Source of the DNA: Bacillota bacterium
GTDB lineage: Bacteria; Bacillota_A; Clostridia; Lachnospirales; Lachnospiraceae
Length of the DNA stretch: 64,000 nucleotides
Assembly (NCBI GenBank): GCA_023407175.1
Contig: JAEYMU010000024.1
Coordinates: forward strand, 296,739 to 360,738
Direction of reading: 5' to 3'
This document shows positions 34,279 through 43,472 of the stretch, in pieces. The notes under the pieces were generated by a model. That model searched no databases and had not been told where the DNA came from. It saw only the letters and a program-made list of their open reading frames with translations. The translations under genes were made by a program, and so were the position numbers. Positions within the stretch are counted from its first letter, which is position 1; each line of letters begins with the position of its first letter.

Positions 34279-34787
34279 AATTTTGAAAATTCAATTCCGG
34301 AAGACGCAGCTACATATTCAGCAATTAATATGAGTTCAAAAATTCAATTAAGTTTGATGATAATCTGGTTTATGGTTGCGTTAATATTTTTTATTTATAA
34401 AGTAAATAGCTATCATAAATTTGCCAGCTATATTAAAAAAGAAAGTACTGAGGTCTCGTCTAAGGAGTATTTGGAAATACTGAGAAAGATAGAAAAAGAT
34501 ATGAACATAAAGCGGACCGTAGGGCTTTATACTAACCAAGATGTATTATCTCTATGCTAGCTGATAATCTAAGTAAAGAAGAACTCAAAGATTATGCTAA
34601 GAAGGCTTATAACGATAAAAGAATCGATTTCTTTTCCATGCTAGCTGATAGCCTGAGTAATGATGAACTCAAAGAATATATAGAGTATGCCTATGATGAT
34701 AGCAGAATTGATTTCTTTAATGTAATATTAGTTTACTTGGACAAAGAGGATAAGCAGGCCTGGAAGACACGAGCCAATCCAAGATAA
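34279..34787 (+). pseudogene. Collapsed M56/BlaR1-type peptidase gene
   Basis: Two fragments of one BlaR1-like antirepressor peptidase. The first (frame open before 34330 to 34560) has a membrane helix (SLMIIWFMVALIFFIYKVNS) and the family segment ILRKIEKDMNIKRTVGLYTNQDV, then stops where the peptidase domain should begin. The second (34554-34787), in another frame, carries two copies of a helical repeat (SKEELKDYAKKAYNDKRIDF and SNDELKEYIEYAYDDSRIDF) seen at the C-terminus of such proteins. The HExxH peptidase core is missing. The 5' end is also lost at the end of the YdcF-like gene. It results from deletion, and no BlaI-type repressor is nearby. Confidence 0.7.
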
Positions 34788-34922
34788 CAGAACAGATTTT
34801 ATATCAGTACTGGAATAAAAGGATTTTGAAATAAACAAGTAGCACCTATTCGCGGCGATATTTTCCCGATCGCGACGAGAAATTTTATTTGCAACATAAT
34901 TCTAGAAATGTTTTATTGAAAG

Positions 34923-34953
34923 AAGTCAGCTGGTTATTGCAGTTGGCTTTTTT
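34923..34953 (+). terminator. Intrinsic terminator after the M56 remnant
   Basis: AAGTCAGCT (34923-34931) pairs with AGTTGGCTT (34941-34949, with G-T pairs), followed by six T. The remaining 34788-35053 interval shows only this hairpin. Confidence 0.7.
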
Positions 34954-35053
34954 GCTTTTAAGTGATAAAATAGATATATGCCTTGTAGATAAATAGAAAT
35001 TTGTAGTATATATTATTTATATACCCTTCTGGGTAAAAAGGAGAATTTGTAAA

Positions 35054-35878
35054 ATGAAAAAAATATTGAGTCTTATTTTTTCTATGGTTTTATGTGTGAC
35101 ATTTGTCGCTTGCAACAATAATCAGGCAGTAAATACGGATGATAAGAGTGAAGCTTCGCCTATTCCTGCCTCGCCAACTGCTCCGGCCGCGGTAACAAAC
35201 ATACCGACAGAGCCCGCTAAACCCGTCGATAATCTGGATGACACTTATGATGCATATGCTGCTGCACTTGAAAACCTGATCCAAAACAATATACTTCCCG
35301 ACGGCACCGAGGGTGGGGAACTAATGGGTGATATGTCTGACAACAAGTTTGCCGTTTATGACGTAGATAACGACGGAAAAGATGAGCTGATCATTTTGTA
35401 TTCCACCACAGTTTCTGCAGGGATGGCAGGATATATATTTGCTTATGACAGTGAAGCCGGAGTATTGCAAACTGAGCTGCAGGAGTTCCCGTCGCTGACT
35501 TTTTATAATAACGGTATAGTCAAGGCGCTATGGTCGCATAATCAGGGACGTGCGGGTGACAACTTTTGGCCATACAACCTGTATCAATACAATCCGGATT
35601 CGGATAGTTATGTACTGGTTGGCATGGTGGACGCCTGGGATAAAAACTACCCGGGAGCAGACGATCAAAATAATCCGTTTCCAAGTGATATAGATAAAAG
35701 CGGGACGGGGTATGTTTACTATATTATGGAGGATGGACAATATGACGATACTCACCCGGTAGATGCATCCGAATACAATGAGTGGATCAACGCTTACCTT
35801 GGTGACGCTTCGGAAATTCAAATTCAGTATATGGACTTGACGGAAGAAAACATCTCGCAGCTAAGAAATGGATTATAA
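35054..35878 (+). CDS. Secreted lipoprotein with Asp-rich calcium-like loop
   Basis: A 274-aa lipoprotein. A signal peptide ends in FVAC (Cys20), followed by a Pro/Ala/Thr-rich linker (residues about 35-60). The mature domain contains DVDNDGKDELIILYS, an Asp-rich loop like those of FG-GAP/VCBS or EF-hand repeats, and NNGIVKALWSHNQGRAG. Such lipoproteins are common in Lachnospiraceae, and their role is unknown. AAAAGGAG precedes the ATG. It is a single gene closed by a strong hairpin. Confidence 0.8.
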   Translation: MKKILSLIFSMVLCVTFVACNNNQAVNTDDKSEASPIPASPTAPAAVTNIPTEPAKPVDNLDDTYDAYAAALENLIQNNILPDGTEGGELMGDMSDNKFAVYDVDNDGKDELIILYSTTVSAGMAGYIFAYDSEAGVLQTELQEFPSLTFYNNGIVKALWSHNQGRAGDNFWPYNLYQYNPDSDSYVLVGMVDAWDKNYPGADDQNNPFPSDIDKSGTGYVYYIMEDGQYDDTHPVDASEYNEWINAYLGDASEIQIQYMDLTEENISQLRNGL

Positions 35879-35892
35879 GAAATTATAGCTGC

Positions 35893-35931
35893 ACTTACAC
35901 CGCCTTTATCTCCAAAAAAGGCGGTGTAAGT
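35893..35931. terminator. Bidirectional hairpin between converging genes
   Basis: A 15-bp perfect stem (35893-35907 with 35917-35931) with a 9-nt loop lies between the lipoprotein gene and the convergent ABC-2 permease gene. There is no long T-run, but the stem is strong enough to act on both strands. Confidence 0.7.
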
Positions 35932-35973
35932 CTGACAGTCTTAGAACACTGGTTCACTGTATGCCGTGTTTTA

Positions 35974-36783
35974 TTATGATCCGCTGGATTTATAATGATG
36001 TACTCCAAATTTCCATAGGAAATAACAAGGAAATAGAAACAGGATTGCTATCAGCGGCAAAAACATATAAATCAAGCTGGTCGTTCTTCCGAGCAAATAC
36101 AGCAAAGGATAGTATTGCACTAATGCGTAGGGGATAATAAAAGTAGTAAGCTGTAACATACGTTTTCCGTATACCCCGAGCGGGTATTTACCATATTCCC
36201 TGGCTCCGTCTGTCAAAACATTCATAAATTCAAGTCCATCCAAAGTAAAAAAACATAATGCGGCATAGATGAGGAAAATACCTGTAAACAGCATTGTACC
36301 GCCGATCAGCATAAAAATTACGGTTATTATTTTCAGGGGATTCCAAACGACACCGCTTTCTGCAATGCCATATACAAACATAACAATTGCCTGCAGCATT
36401 CTTCCGATTCTGGTTAGTTCGAATTTGCTCCCAAGCACCTGTATCATTTCACTTTGAGGTCTGACTAAAACTCGGTCAAAAGTGCCGTTTCTTATCATAC
36501 CGGGAAATACATCAAAACCCCTGGCATACATCTCTGCCAGTGAAAATTCTAATAACATAATAGAAAAACATAATAGAACCTCACTATAAGTGAATCCTTT
36601 TACATTGGAAAAGCGCTGAAACATAAAAAATACGCCCAAAAACACATTGAAGGAGACCAGAAACTGCCCGATAGCGGTCAATAAAAAGGATGTTTTATAC
36701 TGCATCATACTGCGAGTATTAATGGAAACATATTTCATATATAGCTTTAAGGAATTACGAATTCTTCTCCTGATTTTTATCAT
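35974..36783 (-). CDS. ABC-2 type permease (DUF990-like), second subunit
   Basis: A 269-aa membrane protein with about six helices, of the ABC-2 exporter group that includes DUF990 (segments FVYGIAESGVVWNP and GLEFMNVLTDGAREYGKYPLGVYG are characteristic). The frame extends to 36846, but GGGAGG upstream of ATG 36783 and the end of the previous gene (36791) support the later start. It pairs with the permease at 36791 and the ATPase at 37606, forming an exporter whose cargo is unknown. No immunity or biosynthetic genes are nearby. Confidence 0.85.
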   Translation of the reverse strand: MIKIRRRIRNSLKLYMKYVSINTRSMMQYKTSFLLTAIGQFLVSFNVFLGVFFMFQRFSNVKGFTYSEVLLCFSIMLLEFSLAEMYARGFDVFPGMIRNGTFDRVLVRPQSEMIQVLGSKFELTRIGRMLQAIVMFVYGIAESGVVWNPLKIITVIFMLIGGTMLFTGIFLIYAALCFFTLDGLEFMNVLTDGAREYGKYPLGVYGKRMLQLTTFIIPYALVQYYPLLYLLGRTTSLIYMFLPLIAILFLFPCYFLWKFGVHHYKSSGS

Positions 36784-36790
36784 CAATAGG

Positions 36791-37594
36791 TCAACCTCCC
36801 TGTACGGCCACTTTTTTTTCTGCAATACCGCATAATTTTTTCCCACATGCTACGAGTACTATCAACCAAAAAAATTGTAAAAACAATGCTTGTATCATTT
36901 GTTCACCAGACATGCTTCCGCTATAAATACGCAGTGCCACATTCTGCATGGAGGCAAACGGTAATAATTCCATCACCCTCTGGATTTTCTCCGGGAAAAA
37001 AGGCAATGGAATTACAGCGCCTGCAAAAAACTCTACCGCTGATGTAAATAGCATTCGAAGCCCATTTGGCGATATTGTAAAAAAGGTCAGTGCATAAATT
37101 AACATACAGAAAGCCACCGTAACGGCCAACCCTAATGAGAGAGTCAGCAAAAATAATGTAAAATGCAGAAAGCTTACTGGTAAGCACAATCCATAGGGCT
37201 CCGGTAAAATAGCTGCGACCATTAATATGGGAAAACATCGAAGCATTGCTTTTGCCAACCGATTCGCTATACTTCTTGAGAACCACATATTGTAAATGTT
37301 AATCGGACGGCATAGTTCATATGCTATATTTCCGTTCATGATGGTATCAAATATTTCGTTTTCCATAAGCCAGGCAGCAAAAAAGGCCAAAAAAGCCTGC
37401 TGTATCCATATGTAAGATACGGTTGCGGCAAATGTCATTGGAAAGGCGCTGGGTTCAGCTTCGTAAAATGCCCGGTATATAAGTATTTCCATAGCTCCCC
37501 ACGTAAATTGTGTGATGATTCCAGCCAAAGCAGCAGTTCTATATTGCAAATCCATAGAAAACCTCAATCGAAAAAAGGATAGATATTTTTGCAT
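36791..37594 (-). CDS. ABC-2 type permease (DUF990-like), first subunit
   Basis: A 267-aa membrane protein with six predicted helices. It begins MQKYLSFFRLRFSMDLQYRTA and includes ENEIFDTIMNGNIAYELCRPINIYNMWFS-type sequence at residues 80-105, the conserved cytoplasmic loop of this exporter family. It is co-transcribed between the ATPase (11 bp upstream) and the second permease (8 bp downstream). It is a structural partner in a three-gene exporter. Confidence 0.85.
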   Translation of the reverse strand: MQKYLSFFRLRFSMDLQYRTAALAGIITQFTWGAMEILIYRAFYEAEPSAFPMTFAATVSYIWIQQAFLAFFAAWLMENEIFDTIMNGNIAYELCRPINIYNMWFSRSIANRLAKAMLRCFPILMVAAILPEPYGLCLPVSFLHFTLFLLTLSLGLAVTVAFCMLIYALTFFTISPNGLRMLFTSAVEFFAGAVIPLPFFPEKIQRVMELLPFASMQNVALRIYSGSMSGEQMIQALFLQFFWLIVLVACGKKLCGIAEKKVAVQGG

Positions 37595-37605
37595 GACGGC
37601 ACCTC

Positions 37606-38394
37606 CTAAATTTCGTAAGTACGATATAATTCAGCTACCGTTTCATCAATGCTGCTATTACCTCTTTTGATATCTTCCAGAGTGCCATCCATAAGAATTT
37701 GTCCCTTACCAATGAGAATAATTCGTTTCGTTAAGGCCTCGATATCCTGCATATCATGGGTTGTTAAAATAACGGTTGTACCATGAGCTTCATTCTGCTT
37801 ACGGATAAAATCCCTTACGGCAAGCTTGGAAACAGCATCCAGCCCAATGGTTGGTTCATCTAAAAACAGAATCCTGGGGCTATGCAGCAAAGAAGCCGCT
37901 ATTTCACAGCGCATACGCTGTCCCAAAGACAATTGTCTTGTTGGGGAGCGTAATAGTTCTCCTAAATTCAATAGTTCTGTGAGTTCGTCTAAATTTGACC
38001 GATATACTTGGGTTGGAATGGAATAGATATCCTTTAATAATTCAAAGGAATCTATGACCGGAACATCCCACCATAATTGTGAGCGCTGTCCAAACACAAC
38101 ACCAATGTTTCGTACATGTTCAATTCTGTTTTTCCAGGGAATGCGGCCATCGATGAGACACCTTCCGTTATCCGGTGTTAATATTCCGCTTAGAATTTTG
38201 ATTGTAGAGCTCTTGCCTGCTCCGTTAGGTCCGATGTAGCCAACCATCTCTCCATTGTTAATGGTAAAGCTGACGTCCCTAAGTGCATGAATTTCTTCAT
38301 ACGTTCTGTGAAAAAGTGCTTTGCAGGCTTCGCGAAAGCCTGCATTTCGTTTTGCAATCCGGTACGATTTACATACATTCTCCATTGTAATCAT
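37606..38394 (-). CDS. ABC transporter ATP-binding protein (NatA-like)
   Basis: A 262-aa ATPase: Walker A GPNGAGKSS (near residue 55), Q-loop GVVFGQRSQLWWDVPV, signature LSLGQRMRCE, Walker B RILFLDEPTIGLD and switch LTTHDMQD. The N-terminus (MENVCKSYRIAKRNAGFREA) is typical of ATPases paired with DUF990-type permeases. It powers the two permeases downstream on the minus strand. AGGAGGA lies 9 nt before the ATG. The divergent 266 bp to the VOC gene hold the promoters of both units. Confidence 0.9.
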   Translation of the reverse strand: MITMENVCKSYRIAKRNAGFREACKALFHRTYEEIHALRDVSFTINNGEMVGYIGPNGAGKSSTIKILSGILTPDNGRCLIDGRIPWKNRIEHVRNIGVVFGQRSQLWWDVPVIDSFELLKDIYSIPTQVYRSNLDELTELLNLGELLRSPTRQLSLGQRMRCEIAASLLHSPRILFLDEPTIGLDAVSKLAVRDFIRKQNEAHGTTVILTTHDMQDIEALTKRIILIGKGQILMDGTLEDIKRGNSSIDETVAELYRTYEI

Positions 38395-38576
38395 CCTTGC
38401 TTCCTCCTGGTAGTTATATTTTCATATCTTTCCAAGCCGGTCTGGTCTTGCTGGGTTTTGCCAGCCAAATACCGAAGGTAAAATATTCAGTTATCCCTTG
38501 TACAAGGGAAATTTTATTATACCAATTGATACGAAGTATTTCAATATCGAATTATTTAATATTAACCGAATTATTT

Positions 38577-38590
38577 ATGTTTGCAAACAT
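38577..38590. promoter_or_regulatory. Palindrome in the divergent region
   Basis: ATGTTTGCAAACAT is a perfect 14-bp palindrome between the minus-strand ABC exporter and the plus-strand VOC gene. CGAATTATTTA also occurs twice just upstream. A regulator site is possible; no partner regulator is adjacent. Confidence 0.4.
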
Positions 38591-38660
38591 GACACACAAT
38601 TGTCGTGTTTTGTATGATATGATAAGGTATATTTTATATTTATCTTAGGAGGATAAACAG

Positions 38661-39035
38661 ATGATGTACAGATCAATGATGCAAGTATATGTGAATGAAA
38701 GCAATAAAGCGGTTGAGTTATACCAAAAAGCCTTTGATGCTGAGTTAGTGGCAAGCTATACTAACTCTGATGGGACTTATATGCATGCCGAACTTAATGT
38801 ATACGGGCAGATATTAGCGATATCTGAAGCTCTTAAAGACGAAGAAAGAATTACAGGCACCACGATGCAATTTTGCCTGCATTTTGGGGATGGTAAAGAA
38901 GAGTTAGTTCAAAAAGCATATAATGTGCTTAAAGATAACGCTAAAATTATTTACCCGTTAAGTTCGTGTACCTATAGTACATGGATGGTTGACTTAATCG
39001 ACAAATATGGCGTTCGTTGGTGTCTTTTCGTATAG
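38661..39035 (+). CDS. VOC/PhnB-like glyoxalase-fold protein
   Basis: A 124-aa protein with the PhnB-type VOC fold: MMQVYVNESNKAVELYQKAF at the N-terminus, HAELNVYGQILAIS in the first module, and QFCLHFGDGKEELVQKAYNV plus a C-terminal strand with DKYGVRWCLFV. PhnB-like proteins are small dimers whose reactions are mostly unknown. TTAGGAGGA precedes the ATG. It is a lone gene with no functional link to its neighbours. Confidence 0.85.
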   Translation: MMYRSMMQVYVNESNKAVELYQKAFDAELVASYTNSDGTYMHAELNVYGQILAISEALKDEERITGTTMQFCLHFGDGKEELVQKAYNVLKDNAKIIYPLSSCTYSTWMVDLIDKYGVRWCLFV

Positions 39036-39131
39036 GATTGCCTTAGCAAATTCATTTGATTCCCTATAGTTTCAGAAATTTAGTCAAAAGCATATTCATT
39101 AAACAGAGGAAAGAGCCGGCCCTGCTGTTGA

Positions 39132-39437
39132 TCATAGAAATAATTCCATGATAAAAACGACCATGCAGGCGGCTATGGAAACCTGAAACAGGCTTTTTTC
39201 TTTATAAGCCAGAACGGCGGCCGTTAAAAGCGCCGCGGCGCCGGACCATATGCTGTTGGTGGCCATAAGAATGGCGGGAAATGTCATTACCGACAAGGTT
39301 ACATATGGGACGTAGTAAAGGAAAGACCGGATAAACGGGATCTTTATTTCCCGCCGGATCAAGGTCAGGGGAAGGACGCGGATAAAATAGGTGACTGCGG
39401 CCATAACCAGTATATAGAGATAGATTCGATTATTCAT
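39132..39437 (-). CDS. azlD: Branched-chain amino acid exporter subunit AzlD
   Basis: A 101-aa protein with three to four membrane helices and the AzlD signature RVLPLTLIRREIKIPFIRSF followed by LYYVPYVTLSVMTFPAIL. It is the small partner of AzlC, forming a branched-chain amino acid exporter. It overlaps azlC by 8 bp on the minus strand. Typical family length. Confidence 0.9.
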   Translation of the reverse strand: MNNRIYLYILVMAAVTYFIRVLPLTLIRREIKIPFIRSFLYYVPYVTLSVMTFPAILMATNSIWSGAAALLTAAVLAYKEKSLFQVSIAACMVVFIMELFL

Positions 39438-40152
39438 AGGATTCCCCCCTGGTATCTGTTACCGGAAACAAAGCGGCAGCAGCTCCCGCAATGACAACCG
39501 TGAGAATGATCAGCCTAAGCCCGGAAGAAACGTTTTGCAGTGCCGGAATCAGGAAAAACAAAAGGCTTAAGGCCATGGAAACGGCTGTTACTCCGGCCAG
39601 AATTTTATTTCTCTTTGCAGGCGGAATGATAATCGCCAGAAACATCCCATATAAGGCTACTCCCAAAGCGCTTAAGGCTCTTTCCGGCAGAAGGCGGCCA
39701 AAGAAAGCCCCGGCTGCGGTCCCCAATGTCCAGCTCGGAACGGCCAGGAGAAACAGGCCGTAGCAGTACCAGGGATTTAAGAGGCCCGATCTGCATACGG
39801 AAACGCCGAAGATTTCATCCGTTATTCCGTAACCAATTAGCAGACGATGGTAAAATGGGGTGGATTTATCAAGCTTTTGGGATAGGGAGCAGGACATGAG
39901 GCAATAACGCAAATTGATGACCAGCTGGGCAGCTGCCATTTCAGTAAAGGGAGCGCCTGCTGTGATGATGCTCAAGCCGGCAAATTGTCCTGCTGATGTC
40001 AGGTTGGTAAGGGACATTACAATGGACTGCAAAGGTGACAGTCCGAATTTTAACGCCATGATCCCAAAGGTAAAGGATACGGCAAAGTAACCGAGGCAGA
40101 TGGGAATTCCATCCGTTATCCCGGATTTTAGATGCTCTCTTCTGGTATTCAT
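39430..40152 (-). CDS. azlC: Branched-chain amino acid exporter AzlC
   Basis: A 240-aa AzlC-type permease with about seven helices. The conserved start GITDGIPICLGYFAVSFTFGI is followed by SAGQFAGLSII and AQLVINLRYCLMS. It exports leucine, isoleucine, valine or analogues with AzlD. The frame extends to 40188, but GAGGAGG sits 6 nt before ATG 40152. It is divergent from a LysR gene that probably controls it. Confidence 0.9.
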   Translation of the reverse strand: MNTRREHLKSGITDGIPICLGYFAVSFTFGIMALKFGLSPLQSIVMSLTNLTSAGQFAGLSIITAGAPFTEMAAAQLVINLRYCLMSCSLSQKLDKSTPFYHRLLIGYGITDEIFGVSVCRSGLLNPWYCYGLFLLAVPSWTLGTAAGAFFGRLLPERALSALGVALYGMFLAIIIPPAKRNKILAGVTAVSMALSLLFFLIPALQNVSSGLRLIILTVVIAGAAAALFPVTDTRGESYE

Positions 40153-40230
40153 AATGCGCCTCCTCATAGGGCGTGATGCCCTTATCATGCTTATAAAAAA
40201 TATACCATGACTCTTTACATCAGTAAAACA

Positions 40231-40251
40231 AATGTTTATAATGGAAACATT
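40231..40251. promoter_or_regulatory. LysR-type box between azlC and the LysR gene
   Basis: AATGTTT (40231-40237) and AAACATT (40245-40251) form an inverted repeat with a 7-nt spacer and fit the T-N11-A rule for LysR regulators. It lies in the divergent intergenic region 30 bp before the LysR ATG. Confidence 0.6.
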
Positions 40252-40280
40252 AGAAAAACTGATGATAAGGAGCTGAGAAC

Positions 40281-41165
40281 ATGAAGCGATATCTGGCAGT
40301 TATTAAGATCGTGGAGACAGGAGGATTTACCAGGGCTTCCGAAGAGCTTGGGTATACTCAGTCCGCCGTCAGCCAGATGGTACAGTCCTTAGAGGAAGAG
40401 CTTGGTACAGTGCTGTTTGTCCGTTCCAAAAAAGGAGTGGTACTGACTCCTGATGGAGCAGAGCTTTTACCCTACATAAAAAATATATACCATGCTTACA
40501 GGGAACTTACAGAGAAGCGAAAAGAGATGGAAGGAATTCAGAATGCCACCATCCGGATCGGTACCTTTGCCAGTGTGTCCTGTCACTGGCTGCCTGGATT
40601 AATTAAGATGTTTAAGGAGAAATACCCATCAGTCAGCTTTGAACTCTACCAGGGGGATTATACAGCCATTGAACAGTTGGTTAAGGATGGAAGCGTGGAT
40701 TTTGGCCTCATCAATCCCCAGGCAGTAGGGGATCCGGAGCTTAAGACCATTCCGTTAAAGAAGGATCCCATGCTGGCCGTCCTTCCCTTTTCCCATCCCC
40801 TGGCCAGGCATAAGAAGATCGTGCTGAAGGAACTGGCATCAGAACCCTTTATTCTTTTGGAAGAGGGGAGTTTAAATGAACCCATGGAATGCTTTCGTGA
40901 GCATGGGATCGACCCCAATATCCAGTATATCGTCCACGATGATTATACGATCATGGCTATGATCGAAAAGGGGCTGGGAGTCGGGATTTTATCAGAGCTC
41001 ATATTAAATCGTGTGGATTATAATAATGTAATAAGAGAGACACAACCGCCCTTAGCCAGAACCATTGGTGTTGTTTTTAAGGATAAAAAGATTCTCCCCG
41101 TTGCCAGCAGGAAGTTCCTGGAATACCTTACGGAAGAATATGGGGAATTGAGACCTGGGGATTGA
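40281..41165 (+). CDS. LysR family transcriptional regulator
   Basis: A 294-aa regulator. The N-terminal winged helix is FTRASEELGYTQSAVSQMVQSLEEELGTVLF (residues about 16-46), followed by the linker helix and a two-lobed effector-binding domain (RIGTFASVSCHWLPGLIKMF, FGLINPQAV, VHDDYTIMAMIEKGLGVGIL). It is divergent from azlCD, so an amino-acid-responsive activator of the exporter is the natural reading. AAGGAG precedes the ATG. Confidence 0.9.
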   Translation: MKRYLAVIKIVETGGFTRASEELGYTQSAVSQMVQSLEEELGTVLFVRSKKGVVLTPDGAELLPYIKNIYHAYRELTEKRKEMEGIQNATIRIGTFASVSCHWLPGLIKMFKEKYPSVSFELYQGDYTAIEQLVKDGSVDFGLINPQAVGDPELKTIPLKKDPMLAVLPFSHPLARHKKIVLKELASEPFILLEEGSLNEPMECFREHGIDPNIQYIVHDDYTIMAMIEKGLGVGILSELILNRVDYNNVIRETQPPLARTIGVVFKDKKILPVASRKFLEYLTEEYGELRPGD

Positions 41166-41172
41166 GAAAATA

Positions 41173-41240
41173 AATCTTAATAATTCGCCATTGTTTACAA
41201 TAACGAACTAAATTATTTTTAAACACAATATATTAAGATT
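41173..41240. repeat. Long-spaced inverted repeat after the LysR gene
   Basis: AATCTTAATA (41173-41182) and TATTAAGATT (41231-41240) are exact inverted repeats around 48 AT-rich bases. It could be a hairpin ending the LysR transcript or a small relic. No T-run follows. Confidence 0.35.
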
Positions 41241-41358
41241 GAATTTCCAAGGTTTTTGGGCAATGTAAAGTCAAGTTGCGTAATTGTAAAGTTGATGCGG
41301 TGGCATCAGAATGAGTTTTTTACTACAATGAAATCATCAAATCAAAGGAGGATTTCAT

Positions 41359-41994
41359 ATGAAATTAGCAGATAAAATATTAAATCTTAGAAAGGCGTAT
41401 GGAATGTCGCAGGATGATTTGGCTGAGAAGCTGAATGTTTCCAGACAGGCAATTTCTCGTTGGGAAATGGGGACAGCACAACCTGACACCTCTAATGTGT
41501 TGCAGTTAAGCAAGCTCTTTGGTGTTACGACCGATTATCTGTTGAATGATGATTATGAAAGTGACCATGATGTGCCGGTTGTGAAAGAAACCGAAATCAC
41601 AACAAAGGCCGAAACCAATCGACAATTAGCATTTATTCTTCTAACGGGTCTAAATGTTATGATTTTATTTCATCAGTTGATTGCTTGCTTTGTCCTTCAA
41701 AATACCATTTTATCTTTAGGTGGAACGATGCTTAGTATCGCTGCAGTTGTCGGCTTCGAACTGGGATACCGTAGCATTGCACCTAAATCAGAGAGTGCAA
41801 AGAAATACTACTGCAAATTCTATGTTGTTGCCTTTTGGCTTGCAGCATATTTTCCTATTAGAATACTGGCGAATGTGGCAATGAGGCTGTATCCCCGTCC
41901 ATATTCTGTTCTTGCATTTGAAATTATTGTGGTGCTGGTATACCTATTAATCTCAATTTTTGCTACGCGGTTGATTAAGAAAAAAGCAAGGTAA
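41359..41994 (+). CDS. XRE-type HTH regulator with C-terminal membrane domain
   Basis: A 211-aa protein. A classic XRE helix-turn-helix (MSQDDLAEKLNVSRQAISRWEMGTAQPDTSNVL, residues about 16-48) is joined by a charged linker to four membrane helices (about 92-112, 118-140, 155-175, 185-205). Membrane-bound XRE regulators of this type are common in Firmicutes and often respond to cell-envelope or antibiotic signals. AAAGGAGG precedes the ATG. It is a lone gene, with no obvious target next to it. Confidence 0.88.
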   Translation: MKLADKILNLRKAYGMSQDDLAEKLNVSRQAISRWEMGTAQPDTSNVLQLSKLFGVTTDYLLNDDYESDHDVPVVKETEITTKAETNRQLAFILLTGLNVMILFHQLIACFVLQNTILSLGGTMLSIAAVVGFELGYRSIAPKSESAKKYYCKFYVVAFWLAAYFPIRILANVAMRLYPRPYSVLAFEIIVVLVYLLISIFATRLIKKKAR

Positions 41995-42101
41995 AAGCAG
42001 CGGCAATTTCCATTTTTCGCGAGTCGGTAGTAAACAAAAGCAAGGATCTGCCTTAGTTTGGACTTATAGCTATTTAAATAACATACAGGAGATTGTGAAG
42101 C

Positions 42102-42617
42102 ATGGTTTTAGAAACAAGAAGGTTGGTTTTGAGAGAAATGGTACCAGCAGATTTTTCAGCTCTTTGTAAGATTTTACAGGATGATGAGGTGATGTATGCT
42201 TATGAAGGTGCATTTAATGATGAAGAAGTCCAAAACTGGCTGGACAAACAGCTTGCAAATTATAAAGAATACGGTTTTGGTCTATGGGCGGTTGTCTTGA
42301 AAGAAACTGGCAGCATGATAGGACAATGTGGGCTGACTATGCAGAATTACAACGGGAGCAAGATATTGGAGATCGGATATCTTTTCCAAAAAGAATATTG
42401 GCATCACGGATATGCAAGCGAGGCCGCAATTGCCTGCAAAAATTACGCTTTTGATAAATTAAATGCGGAAGAGGTTTATTCTATTATCAGGGATACTAAC
42501 ATTTCATCACAAAACGTGGCAAAACGAAACAGTATGACTTGTGCCGATAAGTTTGTTAAACACTACAGGGGTATGGATATGCCTCATTTCTTGTTCTCTG
42601 TTAAGCGGACATTATGA
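42102..42617 (+). CDS. GNAT N-acetyltransferase (RimJ/RimL-like)
   Basis: A 171-aa GNAT of the Acetyltransf_3 group: ETRRLVLREMVPADFSALCK at the N-terminus, LEIGYLFQKEYWHHGYASEA as the acetyl-CoA-binding region, and SIIRDTNISSQNVAKRNSM as the C-terminal motif. It acetylates a primary amine, perhaps a protein N-terminus or small molecule. CAGGAGA precedes the ATG. The CoA loop lacks the perfect Q/RxxGxG/A spacing, but the fold is clear. Confidence 0.87.
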   Translation: MVLETRRLVLREMVPADFSALCKILQDDEVMYAYEGAFNDEEVQNWLDKQLANYKEYGFGLWAVVLKETGSMIGQCGLTMQNYNGSKILEIGYLFQKEYWHHGYASEAAIACKNYAFDKLNAEEVYSIIRDTNISSQNVAKRNSMTCADKFVKHYRGMDMPHFLFSVKRTL

Positions 42618-42716
42618 GCATTTTGCCTTCAACGAAAGATAGAAATGATTGAATTTCACAAAAAAATCAGTGATTGCAAAAGCAATTGACTTTTTTATTG
42701 TATGGGAGATGTTTAT

Positions 42717-43424
42717 ATGGCTATGTGGAATCCTTGGCGTGGTTGCCATAGATATAGTGAAGGCTGCAAATATTGTTATATTCATAAAGGCGATGATAAA
42801 CGGGGCATAGATACAAATGAGGTGGTCCGCACAGACAAATTTAATGCTCCTGTTGAGAAAAGTAAATCAGGGGAATACAAAATTAAAGCAGGACAAACCG
42901 TTTATCTTTGCTTTTCAACGGATTTTTTAATTGAAGATGCCGATATATGGCGGCAGGAATGTTGGGAAATGATAAAAGAGCGTTCAGACTTGCATTTTAT
43001 TTTTCTTACAAAAAGAATTGAGCGATTTATGAACTGTATTCCTGCAGATTGGAATGATGGATATGATAATGTAACCGTTGGCTGTACGATAGAAAATCAA
43101 GAGACCGCCGACTACCGTCTTTCCACTTTTTCTGCTTTGCCGATCAAACATAAGGATATTATTTGTCAGCCTTTAATTGAAAATGTGAATATTGAAAAGT
43201 ATTTGCAAGAGATAGAATTGGTTGTAGTCGGCGGTGAGTCCGATAAAAATGCCAGGCCATTTAATTATGATTGGGTGCTTGATATTAGAGAGCAATGTAT
43301 ACGAAATAGCGTTCACTTTGAATTTCGGCAATGTGGCACTAATTTTATCAAGGACGGTAAACATTATAAATTATCAACTTGGGATTTATGTTCGCAGGCA
43401 AAAAAAGCGAATATCAATTGCTAA
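42717..43424 (+). CDS. DUF5131 (phage Gp37/Gp68-like) protein
   Basis: A 235-aa protein of the DUF5131 family: MWNPWRGCHRYSEGCKYCYIHKGDDKRG with a Cys-x6-Cys-x2-Cys arrangement, FSTDFLIEDADIW, FIFLTKRIERF, TVGCTIENQETADYRL and the C-terminal FEFRQCGTNF. The cysteine motif and barrel-like repeats suggest a radical SAM relative, with function unknown. The frame opens at 42702, but GGGAG lies 8 nt before ATG 42717. It is a lone gene; members are often found in phage-derived or accessory DNA. Confidence 0.85.
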   Translation: MAMWNPWRGCHRYSEGCKYCYIHKGDDKRGIDTNEVVRTDKFNAPVEKSKSGEYKIKAGQTVYLCFSTDFLIEDADIWRQECWEMIKERSDLHFIFLTKRIERFMNCIPADWNDGYDNVTVGCTIENQETADYRLSTFSALPIKHKDIICQPLIENVNIEKYLQEIELVVVGGESDKNARPFNYDWVLDIREQCIRNSVHFEFRQCGTNFIKDGKHYKLSTWDLCSQAKKANINC

Positions 43425-43472
43425 ATCCTTTTAGGAAAAATAAAAACAGATAATAAAAGCAATAAAAATTTC

